Below are positions 1 to 5,616 of a DNA stretch of 6,177 bases, piece after piece. Below the pieces are notes generated by a model that saw nothing but the letters and a program-made list of their open reading frames with translations, did not search any database and was not told the DNA's origin. The stretch is from assembly GCA_023425455.1 (NCBI GenBank), contig JAFACP010000067.1, positions 1 through 6,177 on the forward strand, read 5' to 3'. Position 1 is the first letter of the stretch, and each line of letters begins with the position of its first letter. The stretch is from Pseudomonadota bacterium. GTDB taxonomy: Bacteria > Pseudomonadota > Gammaproteobacteria > Enterobacterales > Enterobacteriaceae. Made by a program: the position numbers and the translations under genes.

Positions 1-948
1 CGCGAGGAGCAGCAGCAGGACGGTGGCGATGATCATCACCGTACGTCGGCCAATCCTGTCGCTAAGCATGCCCGACGGAATAATGGTCAGCGCAAACCCG
101 ATGTTTGAAATGACCGCAATCAGCAGCGCCTGGTTAAACCCGGTATGCAGCGCCGACTGCAGGTAGGTCGGCATAATCACCAGATAGGTGTACCCCGCCG
201 CAGACCACACCATTACGCGGCCAATTCCCATGAGTATCGCCTTGAGCGTCTCTACCGGGCGGGCCCGGGCGATAGCTGGTTTTTCCTGCTGCTGGACGAA
301 GCTGGGTGTCTCCTCCATGTTGACGCGCAGCCAGAGGGCCACGGCGCCCATTGGCAGCGCGAGGAAGAACGGGATCCGCCATCCCCAGTCGTGTAGCGCC
401 TCAGGGGAGAGTAGTGCGGAGAGCAGCGCCACAATGCCTGCGCCTGCCAGCAGCCCCAGCGCGACGGTGAAGGACTGCCAGGCGCCGTAAAGACCGCGCT
501 TTCCACGCGGGGCAAACTCGGTCATTAATGAGACGGCACCGCCATATTCACCGCCGGCAAACAGCCCCTGCAGTATGCGCAGCAGGGTGATGATAAGCGG
601 TGCGGCAATGCCGATGCTAGCGTACACCGGTACAAGACCGATAGCGGCGGTGGCGAGCGTCATCAACACCAGCACGATAATCAGCGTCGGCTTACGCCCT
701 ATTTTGTCGCCGATACGACCAAACACAATCGCGCCCAGCGGGCGGAAGAAGAAGGCGATCGCAAACGAAGCATAGGTGAGGATCAGGCTGGTCAGCCCCG
801 CCTCGCCTTCCAGCTGGAAGAAGTTGCGGGCCATGACGGTTGCCAGAAAACCGTAAACCGCAAACTCGTACCATTCGATGAAATTGCCAATCGATCCTGC
901 AATTAACGCCCGCTTATGCGCCTCCGGCGCAAAATGTGTAGATGGCAT
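1..948 (-). CDS. MHS-family major facilitator symporter (metabolite:H+ symporter), 3' end cut by window edge
   Basis: The frame is open from the ATG at 946-948 to base 1, giving 316 codons; family members have about 430 residues, so roughly a quarter is missing. It should be an inner-membrane proton symporter. Visible family marks: GNFIEWYEFAVYG in the first helix (residues 21-33), the loop 2-3 motif A GRIGDKIGRKPTL (77-89), RILQGLFAGGEYGGA (124-138), WGWRIPFFLALPMG (188-201) and a second motif A copy SGMLSDRIGRR (292-302) in the C half. About eight of twelve membrane helices are present. The MHS family includes carriers of carboxylates, shikimate, proline/betaine and alpha-ketoglutarate; I cannot tell the substrate. 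The start is fixed by the family N-terminus; the ribosome binding site is weak. It is divergent from aidB, and a CRP site plus a palindrome upstream suggest catabolite control. As I recall, E. coli K-12 has no such gene beside aidB. Confidence 0.88.
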   Translation of the reverse strand, partial: MPSTHFAPEAHKRALIAGSIGNFIEWYEFAVYGFLATVMARNFFQLEGEAGLTSLILTYASFAIAFFFRPLGAIVFGRIGDKIGRKPTLIIVLVLMTLATAAIGLVPVYASIGIAAPLIITLLRILQGLFAGGEYGGAVSLMTEFAPRGKRGLYGAWQSFTVALGLLAGAGIVALLSALLSPEALHDWGWRIPFFLALPMGAVALWLRVNMEETPSFVQQQEKPAIARARPVETLKAILMGIGRVMVWSAAGYTYLVIMPTYLQSALHTGFNQALLIAVISNIGFALTIIPSGMLSDRIGRRTVMIIATVLLLLLA

Positions 949-979
949 AGCGATTCTCACTGGAAGAGGGTAAGAATAA

Positions 980-985
980 ATTATT
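980..985 (-). promoter_or_regulatory. Candidate -10 of the transporter promoter
   Basis: Read on the minus strand, the hexamer is AATAAT, five of six matches to the sigma-70 -10. A start site near 973 would give a leader of about 25 nt. It would also put the centre of the CRP site (1033.5) about 60 bp upstream, the usual class I activation position. No good -35 is visible at 16-18 bp, which fits an activator-dependent promoter but also lowers confidence. Confidence 0.35.
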
Positions 986-986
986 C

Positions 987-999
987 AATAAAAGCGCAG
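987..999 (+). promoter_or_regulatory. Ada-box-like sequence upstream of aidB
   Basis: AAT (987-989), six bases, then GCAG (996-999) matches the methylated-Ada recognition pattern AAT-N6-GCAA at all but the last base. It contains AAAGCGCA (991-998), the octamer of the E. coli ada promoter. In E. coli aidB is an Ada-activated gene, so the match is in a meaningful place. It lies about 120 bp upstream of the proximal -10 proposed here, farther than the -40 to -60 position used in E. coli. It would therefore need a second, upstream start site, or it is a chance match. Confidence 0.35.
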
Positions 1000-1025
1000 G
1001 CATAAAATTGTTTATTCTTATGTTC

Positions 1026-1041
1026 TGTGAGCTATTTCACG
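1026..1041. promoter_or_regulatory. CRP (cAMP receptor protein) binding site
   Basis: TGTGA (1026-1030), six bases, TCACG (1037-1041): nine of ten core positions match the CRP consensus TGTGA-N6-TCACA, and the central CTA is also as in the ideal site. The centre at 1033.5 is about 60 bp upstream of the candidate transporter start and about 83 bp upstream of the candidate aidB start. Both phases can support class I activation, but the transporter is the more natural target of catabolite control. Confidence 0.65.
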
Positions 1042-1103
1042 AATGAACGCCAGCGGATCGCCGCCCTGTGACCTTACTCCCATGCAGCACCTCCCCGTCC
1101 TGT

Positions 1104-1112
1104 CCATACTTA
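1104..1112 (+). promoter_or_regulatory. Sigma-S-type -10 element of aidB
   Basis: C at 1104 followed by CATACT (1105-1110) and TA (1111-1112) closely resembles the sigma-S extended -10 CTATACTTA, including the C at -13 that favours sigma-S. The -35 side is poor (ATGCAG at 1082-1087), which is common at sigma-S promoters. The start site would be near 1117, leaving a leader of about 25 nt that carries the ribosome binding site. E. coli aidB is known to be sigma-S dependent as well as Ada dependent. Confidence 0.55.
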
Positions 1113-1126
1113 CCTTCATTCCATTG

Positions 1127-1133
1127 AAGGAGG
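1127..1133 (+). promoter_or_regulatory. Strong ribosome binding site that fixes the aidB start
   Basis: AAGGAGG is a near-perfect anti-Shine-Dalgarno match, eight bases before the ATG at 1142. It decides against the in-frame ATG at 1043, which has no comparable site and lies upstream of the predicted transcription start. Confidence 0.85.
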
Positions 1134-1141
1134 GACGCAAG

Positions 1142-2764
1142 ATGCACTGGCAGACGCATACCGTTTTTAATCAGCCTGTACCGCTCTCGAACAGTAACCT
1201 TTTTCTCTCTGACTGCGCGCTGTGCGATGCCGTGGAGCGCGAAGGGGCAGAGTGGGATAAGGAGCTCCTCGCCAGCATCGGGCAGCAGCTGGGGACGGCG
1301 GAGTCACTGGAGCTGGGCAGGCTGGCGAACGTTAATCCGCCGGAGCTGCTTCGTTACGATGCCACGGGCGAGCGGCTGGACGACGTGCGTTTTCACCCGG
1401 CATGGCACCTGCTGATGCAGGGACTCTGCGCTAACCGGGTACACAACCTGGCGTGGGAAGAGCAGGCCCGCAAAGGCGCTTTTGTCGCCCGGGCGGCGCG
1501 TTTTGTGCTTCATGCGCAGGTGGAGGCAGGCACGCTTTGCCCGGTGACCATGACCTTTGCCGCCACGCCGCTGCTGCAGCAGGCTCTCCCCGCGCTCTTT
1601 AAGGGGTGGCTGACACCGTTACTGAGCGATCGTTACGACCCGCACCTGGCGCCCGGTGGGCAGAAGCGCGGCGTGCTGATTGGCATGGGGATGACGGAAA
1701 AGCAGGGCGGCTCTGATGTGCTCAGCAATACGACCCGGGCAGAAAAATGCGCCGACGGAAGCTACCGCCTGCTGGGCCACAAATGGTTTTTCTCGGTGCC
1801 GCAAAGCGACGCGCATCTGGTGCTGGCGCAGGCTAAAGGGGGCTTGTCCTGCTTCTTTGTTCCGCGCTTTTTACCCGACGGGCAGCGTAATGCCATTCGT
1901 CTGGAACGCCTGAAAGACAAGCTGGGTAACCGCGCCAACGCCAGCAGCGAAGTGGAGTTTCTCGAGGCATCCGGCTGGCTGCTGGGCGAGGAGGGCGAAG
2001 GGGTGCGGCAGATCCTCAAAATGGGTGGGCTGACGCGCTTCGACTGCGCGCTTGGCAGCCACGGGTTGATGCGACGTGCGCTATCGGTAGCGCTGTACCA
2101 CGCCCATCAGCGGCAAACCTTCGGTAAAAATCTGGTCGATCAGCCCCTGATGCGCCAGGTACTCAGCCGCATGGCGCTGATGCTGGAGGGACAAACCGCG
2201 CTGCTGTTCCGGCTCGCACGTGCGTGGGATCAGCGCGACGATGCAGGGCAGGCCTGCTGGGCCAGGCTGTTTACGCCGGCGGCAAAATACAGCATCTGCA
2301 AGGCCGGGATCCCGTTTGTCGCAGAGGCGATGGAGGCGCTGGGAGGAACAGGCTACTGCGAAGAGAGCGAGCTTCCCCGTTTGTACCGGGAAATGCCGGT
2401 GAACAGTATCTGGGAAGGTTCCGGCAACATTATGTGCCTCGACGTACTGCGCGTGCTGACAAAACAGCCGGGAGTGGCTGAACTGCTTGCCGACGATTTC
2501 GCGCAGGTTAAAGGCCAGGATCGGCACTTTGACCGCAGCTGGCGACAGCTCCAGCAGAAGCTGCGCAAGCCGCAGGAAGCTCAGGGGCGGGAGATTACGC
2601 ATCAGCTGTACCTGCTGGGTGCTGGCAGCCAGATGTTGCGCCACGCGTCGCCGCCGGTGGCGCAGGCCTGGTGCCGCATGATGCTGGATGCGCGCGGCGG
2701 CTCGCTCATCAGCGAGCAGGTCCAGAGCGACCTGCTGCTGCGCGCCACGGGCAGGGTCGGCTAA
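1142..2764 (+). CDS. aidB: AidB, acyl-CoA dehydrogenase-like flavoprotein of the adaptive response to alkylation
   Basis: The product has 540 residues; E. coli AidB has 541 and begins with the same MHWQTHTVFNQP. AidB is a cytoplasmic, FAD-containing, DNA-binding tetramer related to isovaleryl-CoA dehydrogenase. It is induced with ada, alkA and alkB and protects DNA from alkylators such as nitrosoguanidine; the chemistry is debated. Visible here: an N-terminal helical part (about 1-180), acyl-CoA dehydrogenase signature MTEKQGGSDV (184-193) opening the beta domain, the RQTFGKNLVDQP region (324-335), EAMEALGGTGYCEESELPR (395-413) and NSIWEGSGNIMCLDVLR (421-437). E425 in that last stretch takes the place of the catalytic glutamate of acyl-CoA dehydrogenases. 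A basic C-terminal domain follows (about 445-540). The gene is intact. It is divergent from a transporter and convergent with a chemoreceptor, sharing four bases of stop codon. Control appears to be sigma-S, possibly with Ada and CRP upstream. Confidence 0.97.
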   Translation: MHWQTHTVFNQPVPLSNSNLFLSDCALCDAVEREGAEWDKELLASIGQQLGTAESLELGRLANVNPPELLRYDATGERLDDVRFHPAWHLLMQGLCANRVHNLAWEEQARKGAFVARAARFVLHAQVEAGTLCPVTMTFAATPLLQQALPALFKGWLTPLLSDRYDPHLAPGGQKRGVLIGMGMTEKQGGSDVLSNTTRAEKCADGSYRLLGHKWFFSVPQSDAHLVLAQAKGGLSCFFVPRFLPDGQRNAIRLERLKDKLGNRANASSEVEFLEASGWLLGEEGEGVRQILKMGGLTRFDCALGSHGLMRRALSVALYHAHQRQTFGKNLVDQPLMRQVLSRMALMLEGQTALLFRLARAWDQRDDAGQACWARLFTPAAKYSICKAGIPFVAEAMEALGGTGYCEESELPRLYREMPVNSIWEGSGNIMCLDVLRVLTKQPGVAELLADDFAQVKGQDRHFDRSWRQLQQKLRKPQEAQGREITHQLYLLGAGSQMLRHASPPVAQAWCRMMLDARGGSLISEQVQSDLLLRATGRVG

Positions 2765-4692
2765 CTTTTCAGCTGGAACAGGCTCACCAGCTGGGTGAGG
2801 TGTGAGCCTTTCTCGCGCAGCGAGTGCGCGGTTTGTTCGCTGCGCGACACGCGGTCAGCGTTAATGTGCGAGGCTTCGCCAATGTGCGTCATGGCCAGGT
2901 TCACCTGGCCGATGCCCGCAGATTGTTCGCGGGAAGCATGGTTAATCTCGGTCACCAGCTGGCTGATGTTATCGATATGAGTGATGATGCTGTCCATCGC
3001 CAGCCGCGTCTGCTCCGACAGCGCGTGACCTTCGCTCACCTTGTTGAGCGTGTCGCCAATCAGCTGTTCAATCTCCTTCACCGCGTTGGCGCTCCGTGCC
3101 GCAAGCGCCCGTACCTCCTGTGCCACCACGGCGAAACCTTTGCCGTGCTCGCCCGCGCGCGCCGCCTCAACCGCAGCGTTAAGCGCCAGAATGTTGGTCT
3201 GAAAAGCGATCGACTCAATCACCCGGGTAATATCTTCGATACGTTTTGAGGCGTCACGAATATCGTCCATGGTTGCCACCGCGTGGGTGACCGTCTCTCC
3301 GCCCTGATGAACCGCGCGCGAAGTCTCGCCAACCAGCTGCTGAGTCTGTTCCATGTTGGCCGCATTTTGCTGCACGGTGGCCGCCAGCTGCTCCATGCTG
3401 GCCGAGGTCTCTTCCACGCTGCTGGCCTGCTTGTTGATCTGCTCTGAGATCTCCCCGCTGTCGGAGGCCAGCGCATTGGTTCCCATATGGATCTCGCCTG
3501 CGGCCTCCCGTACCTGCAGGACGATCTTCTGGAGCCCGCCGCCGATACCGTTGATGGCGGAAATGAGCTGGCCAACCTCATCCTGACGGGTGACCGCAAG
3601 CCGGGTGCGCAGATCGCCTGCCGCATACTGGCGGGCAAGGTGGATCACATCGCGCAGCGGACGGGTCAACATGCGGCGAATGATAATGACGAACAGACCG
3701 GCGAAGAGCGCAGACAAGAGGAGGCCCGCCAGCAGGAAGCGGTCGCGCAGGGTGGTCACGCTGGCGAGAAGCTTCGCTTTATCGACTTCGCCGACGATGG
3801 TCCAGTTCCAGCCGGGGAGCGGCGTGTAGGCCATTTTCAGCGTGCGGCCATCGGCGCTTTCGCGCTCCAGAGTGCCGGATTTGTCGCTTAATAACCGTTG
3901 CTGGATCGCGCTATCCCACGTCGGCAGCTTCCCTTCGTCCTGAGGGTGGAACAGGTATTGCCCGCGGGTTTTTCCGGTGCTGCGATCGAGCACGAAGAAG
4001 TGGCCGCTTTCTCCCAGGCGGCGGTTCAGGATTTTTTCACGCATCACCCCCCAGGAGCGGGTGATATCCACGCCAACAAAGATGATCCCGATGAGCTGGC
4101 CGTCCGCGTTTTTAACCGGCTGATACTGCGTGATATAGCGCTTGCCGAACAGCAGCGCCAGGCCGCGATAGACCTCACCTTTACTGGCGGCGGCAAATGC
4201 CGGGCTGGCGGTGTCAAGAACCGTGCCCATTGCGCGGTCGCCATTCTCTTTGCGCAGGGAGGTGGCCACGCGGATAAAGTCATTGCCGCTGCGCACAAAC
4301 AGCGTCGAGATCGCGCCCGTGCGGCTCAGGAAATCGTCAGAGAGGTTATTGTTTTCATGCAGATCGGTTTCGCCTCCCTTCAGCAGAGGGACGGTTAACC
4401 CGTTGATTGTCCGGCTCTGGCTGTCGTCGACATTCAGCGGCTGAGGCAGAAAAGTGGTGAACAGCCGGGTGTAGCTTTCCACCTCTTCGCTCAGGCTGGT
4501 ATTAAACATTTGCACCATATCCACCATCCCGGCGGACTGATTATGCAGATCTTCGACCGCGAGGGCTTCCAGCTGCTGGCTGGCTTTATGGCTGAGCAGA
4601 AACGTGAAAAACAGGAACAGGATCGCGACGCTCACGCCAGTAAGCAGCGATAGCTTAGTGCCCAGACCCGCACGGCGGAAAAAATTGATCAT
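2761..4692 (-). CDS. Methyl-accepting chemotaxis protein with Cache_3-Cache_2-type periplasmic sensor
   Basis: A complete transmembrane chemoreceptor of 643 residues. Order: short basic N-terminus, helix TM1 (about 14-33), periplasmic sensor (about 35-315), TM2 (319-338), HAMP (339-391), then the methylated coiled-coil signalling domain. The sensor looks like the Cache 3/Cache 2 fusion type: GKRYITQYQPV (183-193), GQLIGIIFVGVDIT (198-211), GHFFVLD (230-236), HP (249-250) and PLPGWNWTIVGEVDK (291-305). ASSVEETSAS (423-432) is a CheR/CheB methylation region. The hairpin tip ESIAFQTNILALNAAVEAARAG (493-514) is where CheA and CheW dock. The C-terminus (VSLFQLKS) lacks an NWETF-type tether, so it probably relies on other receptors for efficient methylation. 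The ligand is unknown; Cache receptors commonly sense small organic acids and amino acids. A sigma-28 promoter lies upstream. It sits between aidB and yjfN, which I recall as adjacent in E. coli K-12, so it is accessory at this locus. Confidence 0.95.
   Translation of the reverse strand: MINFFRRAGLGTKLSLLTGVSVAILFLFFTFLLSHKASQQLEALAVEDLHNQSAGMVDMVQMFNTSLSEEVESYTRLFTTFLPQPLNVDDSQSRTINGLTVPLLKGGETDLHENNNLSDDFLSRTGAISTLFVRSGNDFIRVATSLRKENGDRAMGTVLDTASPAFAAASKGEVYRGLALLFGKRYITQYQPVKNADGQLIGIIFVGVDITRSWGVMREKILNRRLGESGHFFVLDRSTGKTRGQYLFHPQDEGKLPTWDSAIQQRLLSDKSGTLERESADGRTLKMAYTPLPGWNWTIVGEVDKAKLLASVTTLRDRFLLAGLLLSALFAGLFVIIIRRMLTRPLRDVIHLARQYAAGDLRTRLAVTRQDEVGQLISAINGIGGGLQKIVLQVREAAGEIHMGTNALASDSGEISEQINKQASSVEETSASMEQLAATVQQNAANMEQTQQLVGETSRAVHQGGETVTHAVATMDDIRDASKRIEDITRVIESIAFQTNILALNAAVEAARAGEHGKGFAVVAQEVRALAARSANAVKEIEQLIGDTLNKVSEGHALSEQTRLAMDSIITHIDNISQLVTEINHASREQSAGIGQVNLAMTHIGEASHINADRVSRSEQTAHSLREKGSHLTQLVSLFQLKS
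2781..2813 (+). terminator. Possible aidB terminator inside the 3' end of the chemoreceptor gene
   Basis: GGCTCAC (2781-2787) pairs exactly with GTGAGCC (2802-2808) and is followed by TTTCT (2809-2813), 17 bases after the aidB stop. The 14-nt loop is large. A competing hairpin (CTCACC 2783-2788 with GGTGAG 2794-2799) is tighter but lacks the T-tract. The tail is weak, and the bases also code for the last residues of the chemoreceptor on the other strand. Confidence 0.35.
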
Positions 4693-4723
4693 AAATTGCT
4701 CATTATTGAAAAGGTATGGTTTT

Positions 4724-4750
4724 TCAACGGCAGAGCGGAGATAACATTTA
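4724..4750 (-). promoter_or_regulatory. Sigma-28 (FliA) flagellar class 3 promoter of the chemoreceptor gene
   Basis: On the minus strand: TAAA (4747-4750), exactly 15 bases, then GCCGTTGA (4724-4731). The FliA consensus is TAAA-N15-GCCGATAA, so the -35 is perfect, the spacing exact, and six of eight -10 bases match including the key GCCG. The start would fall near 4718, giving a leader of about 25 nt before the ATG at 4692. This ties the receptor to the flagellar regulon. Confidence 0.75.
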
Positions 4751-4776
4751 CCTCATTAATGTAACTAAATGTTATC
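4740..4776. repeat. 11-bp perfect inverted repeat overlapping the sigma-28 promoter
   Basis: GATAACATTTA (4740-4750) is mirrored by TAAATGTTATC (4766-4776) around a 15-bp spacer, which itself contains the palindrome CATTAATG (4754-4761). The left arm includes the -35 TAAA of the chemoreceptor promoter, so a protein bound here would compete with RNA polymerase. This is the layout of an operator, but I cannot name a regulator. The duplex arms are AT-rich, so chance is less remote than 11 bp suggests. Confidence 0.5.
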
Positions 4777-4817
4777 AATTTGTTTTAGAAGGGTTTTGTT
4801 GAAGATAAAATATTTGC

Positions 4818-4851
4818 AAAAACGAAAAGCCACTAAAAGTAAGTGGCTTTT
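4818..4851 (-). terminator. Rho-independent terminator of yjfN
   Basis: Perfect 10-bp stem AAAAGCCACT (4825-4834) with AGTGGCTTTT (4842-4851) and a 7-nt loop. On the minus strand the stem ends in TTTT, then CG, then five more T (4818-4822). It begins 11 bases after the yjfN stop, and it separates the yjfN transcript from the downstream chemoreceptor gene. The stem has A and T flanks on both sides, so it could also work on the plus strand. Confidence 0.88.
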
Positions 4852-4862
4852 ATCATGAGGTA

Positions 4863-5138
4863 TTACACGTAGAGAATCGCCTGTACCCGCCAGTGGTCAA
4901 CATGGTTATCTTCCTGCATCTGGATGATGCGATACCAGGAAGCGCCCTGCTCATCGGCCTTTAATGCAACGACACGTTCAACATCTTGCGGGCTCCCCGA
5001 AATATTACTTACGGAGATCTGGCCAATTTCATTCAGACCCGTCACGCAGTCCGCACTCGCGAATTCCGCTGACTGTGCGGTGGTGCTCACCAGGCCCGCT
5101 GAGAGCAACAGAGAGGTCAAAGCAATAGTTCGTTTCAT
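4863..5138 (-). CDS. yjfN: YjfN, small periplasmic DUF1471 (YhcN/BhsA-type) protein
   Basis: The product has 91 residues, the same length as E. coli YjfN, with a nearly identical mature part. Residues 1-24 are a signal peptide (MKR, hydrophobic ALTSLLLSAGLVS, cleavage likely after AQSA), so the product is periplasmic. The DUF1471 fold follows: DCVTGLNEIGQISVSNISGS (30-49), then PQDVERVVALKADEQGASWYRIIQ and the ending QAILYV. E. coli YjfN has been reported as an activator of the periplasmic protease DegP that works through its hydrophobic C-terminal residue; the terminal Val here fits that. There is one cysteine (C31). The start at 5138 is chosen because GGAG (5145-5148) lies six bases upstream and the signal peptide begins there. 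An in-frame ATG at 5150 and a longer one at 5189 are less likely. It lies 148 bp behind bsmA on the same strand and may be read from the bsmA promoter. Confidence 0.93.
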   Translation of the reverse strand: MKRTIALTSLLLSAGLVSTTAQSAEFASADCVTGLNEIGQISVSNISGSPQDVERVVALKADEQGASWYRIIQMQEDNHVDHWRVQAILYV

Positions 5139-5188
5139 TGTCAGCTCCATTTCACATATCTCCGGTATCCGCCGGGCAATCCTTCGCA

Positions 5189-5227
5189 AATAAACTCACT
5201 TCCATTGTCGCGGGCATGGAGTTTATT
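5189..5227. repeat. 9-bp perfect inverted repeat upstream of yjfN
   Basis: AATAAACTC (5189-5197) is mirrored by GAGTTTATT (5219-5227) around 21 bases, in the gap between bsmA and yjfN. The loop is large for a terminator and no long T-run follows on either strand. On the minus strand a weak promoter-like pair, TAGACA (5241-5246) and TAAACT (5220-5225) at 15-bp spacing, overlaps the outer arm. This suggests an operator at a possible yjfN promoter. I see no other element in 5139-5286. Confidence 0.4.
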
Positions 5228-5286
5228 GTGGACAGGAAAATGTCTATGGACGCAAAGCAGTGTAAATGTCGTTCAAATGATGACCA

Positions 5287-5595
5287 TCACTTACGGTATA
5301 AAATCGCCTGTGAGTACCACTGTCCCGTAATGATGGTTTCGTCCACCATGATGATGACGTAATAATCTGCTTTAGCGGCGACGGCTTGCGCTTTTATGGC
5401 CTCTTGCGCATCATCCGGTGAACCACGAACAAGCGCAGAGACGGTGCCCATTCGCTGTAACCCCTCCGTCTGATTGCGACGAATTTCCTGCGGGTGATCG
5501 GCGACAGGGGGAGCAGGCTGCGGCGTTCCCTGCAGCGCGCTACAGCCGCTGAGCAGAGAAATCAACAATAAAGCAGCAAGCCTGCGCATAACCAT
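5287..5595 (-). CDS. bsmA: BsmA, DUF1471 outer-membrane lipoprotein of biofilm peroxide resistance
   Basis: The product has 102 residues from the chosen start. MVMRRLAALLLISLLSGC is a lipoprotein signal with lipobox LSGC and the acylated cysteine at residue 18. Serine at +2 predicts sorting to the outer membrane. A proline-rich linker (QGTPQPAPPVADHP) leads into a DUF1471 domain from about residue 37 (IRRNQTEGLQRMGTVSALVRG) to the ending QWYSQAILYRK. E. coli BsmA (YjfO) is linked to peroxide and acid resistance in biofilms and to motility; its molecular function is unknown. Start choice: AGGA (5604-5607 on the plus-strand coordinates) is eight bases before the ATG at 5595. An in-frame ATG at 5616 gives 109 residues but has no ribosome binding site and overlaps the predicted -10. 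An ATG at 5589 is also possible. It is followed by yjfN with no convincing terminator between. Confidence 0.93.
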   Translation of the reverse strand: MVMRRLAALLLISLLSGCSALQGTPQPAPPVADHPQEIRRNQTEGLQRMGTVSALVRGSPDDAQEAIKAQAVAAKADYYVIIMVDETIITGQWYSQAILYRK

Positions 5596-5616
5596 ATCTC
5601 TTTTCCTGATAGCCAT

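Larger units (their letters stand above)
971..1020. repeat. 10-bp perfect inverted repeat in the divergent control region (candidate operator)
   Basis: Arm TAAGAATAAA at 971-980 is mirrored exactly by TTTATTCTTA at 1011-1020, with a 30-bp spacer. The left arm also forms a local odd palindrome, GAATAA-A-TTATTC (974-986). The hexamer GAATAA or its complement occurs three times between 974 and 1017. The arms bracket the presumed promoter of the transporter gene, as expected for a dimeric repressor or activator with two sites 40 bp apart. No known regulator is assigned. Confidence 0.5.

Noticed and set aside
1043..1141. In-frame 33-codon extension of aidB to an ATG at 1043
   Set aside because: It has no ribosome binding site, overlaps the predicted promoter, and disagrees with the E. 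coli N-terminus. The ATG at 1142 has a strong AAGGAGG.
2081..2644. 187-codon open frame on the minus strand inside aidB
   Set aside because: It is antisense to a well-conserved enzyme gene, with no recognisable domain or ribosome binding site. Long antisense frames are common opposite GC-rich codons.
2701..2736. Hairpins at the 3' end of aidB as a terminator for the chemoreceptor
   Set aside because: The stems are only 6 bp and no T-run follows on the minus strand.
2824..3249. 141-codon open frame on the plus strand opposite the chemoreceptor C-terminus
   Set aside because: It is antisense to the conserved signalling hairpin and shows no domain or ribosome binding site.
3219..3638. 139-codon open frame in a second minus-strand frame of the chemoreceptor gene
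   Set aside because: Its Arg-, Ser- and Pro-rich translation is typical of an out-of-frame reading of the signalling domain. The main frame is unbroken, so there is no frameshift.
3898..4398. 166-codon open frame on the plus strand inside the chemoreceptor gene
   Set aside because: It is a shadow frame of the Cache sensor region, with no family features and no start signals.
5161..5176. GC-rich CCGG-containing stretch upstream of yjfN as a REP-type element
   Set aside because: It is too short and lacks the paired imperfect palindrome of enterobacterial REP sequences.
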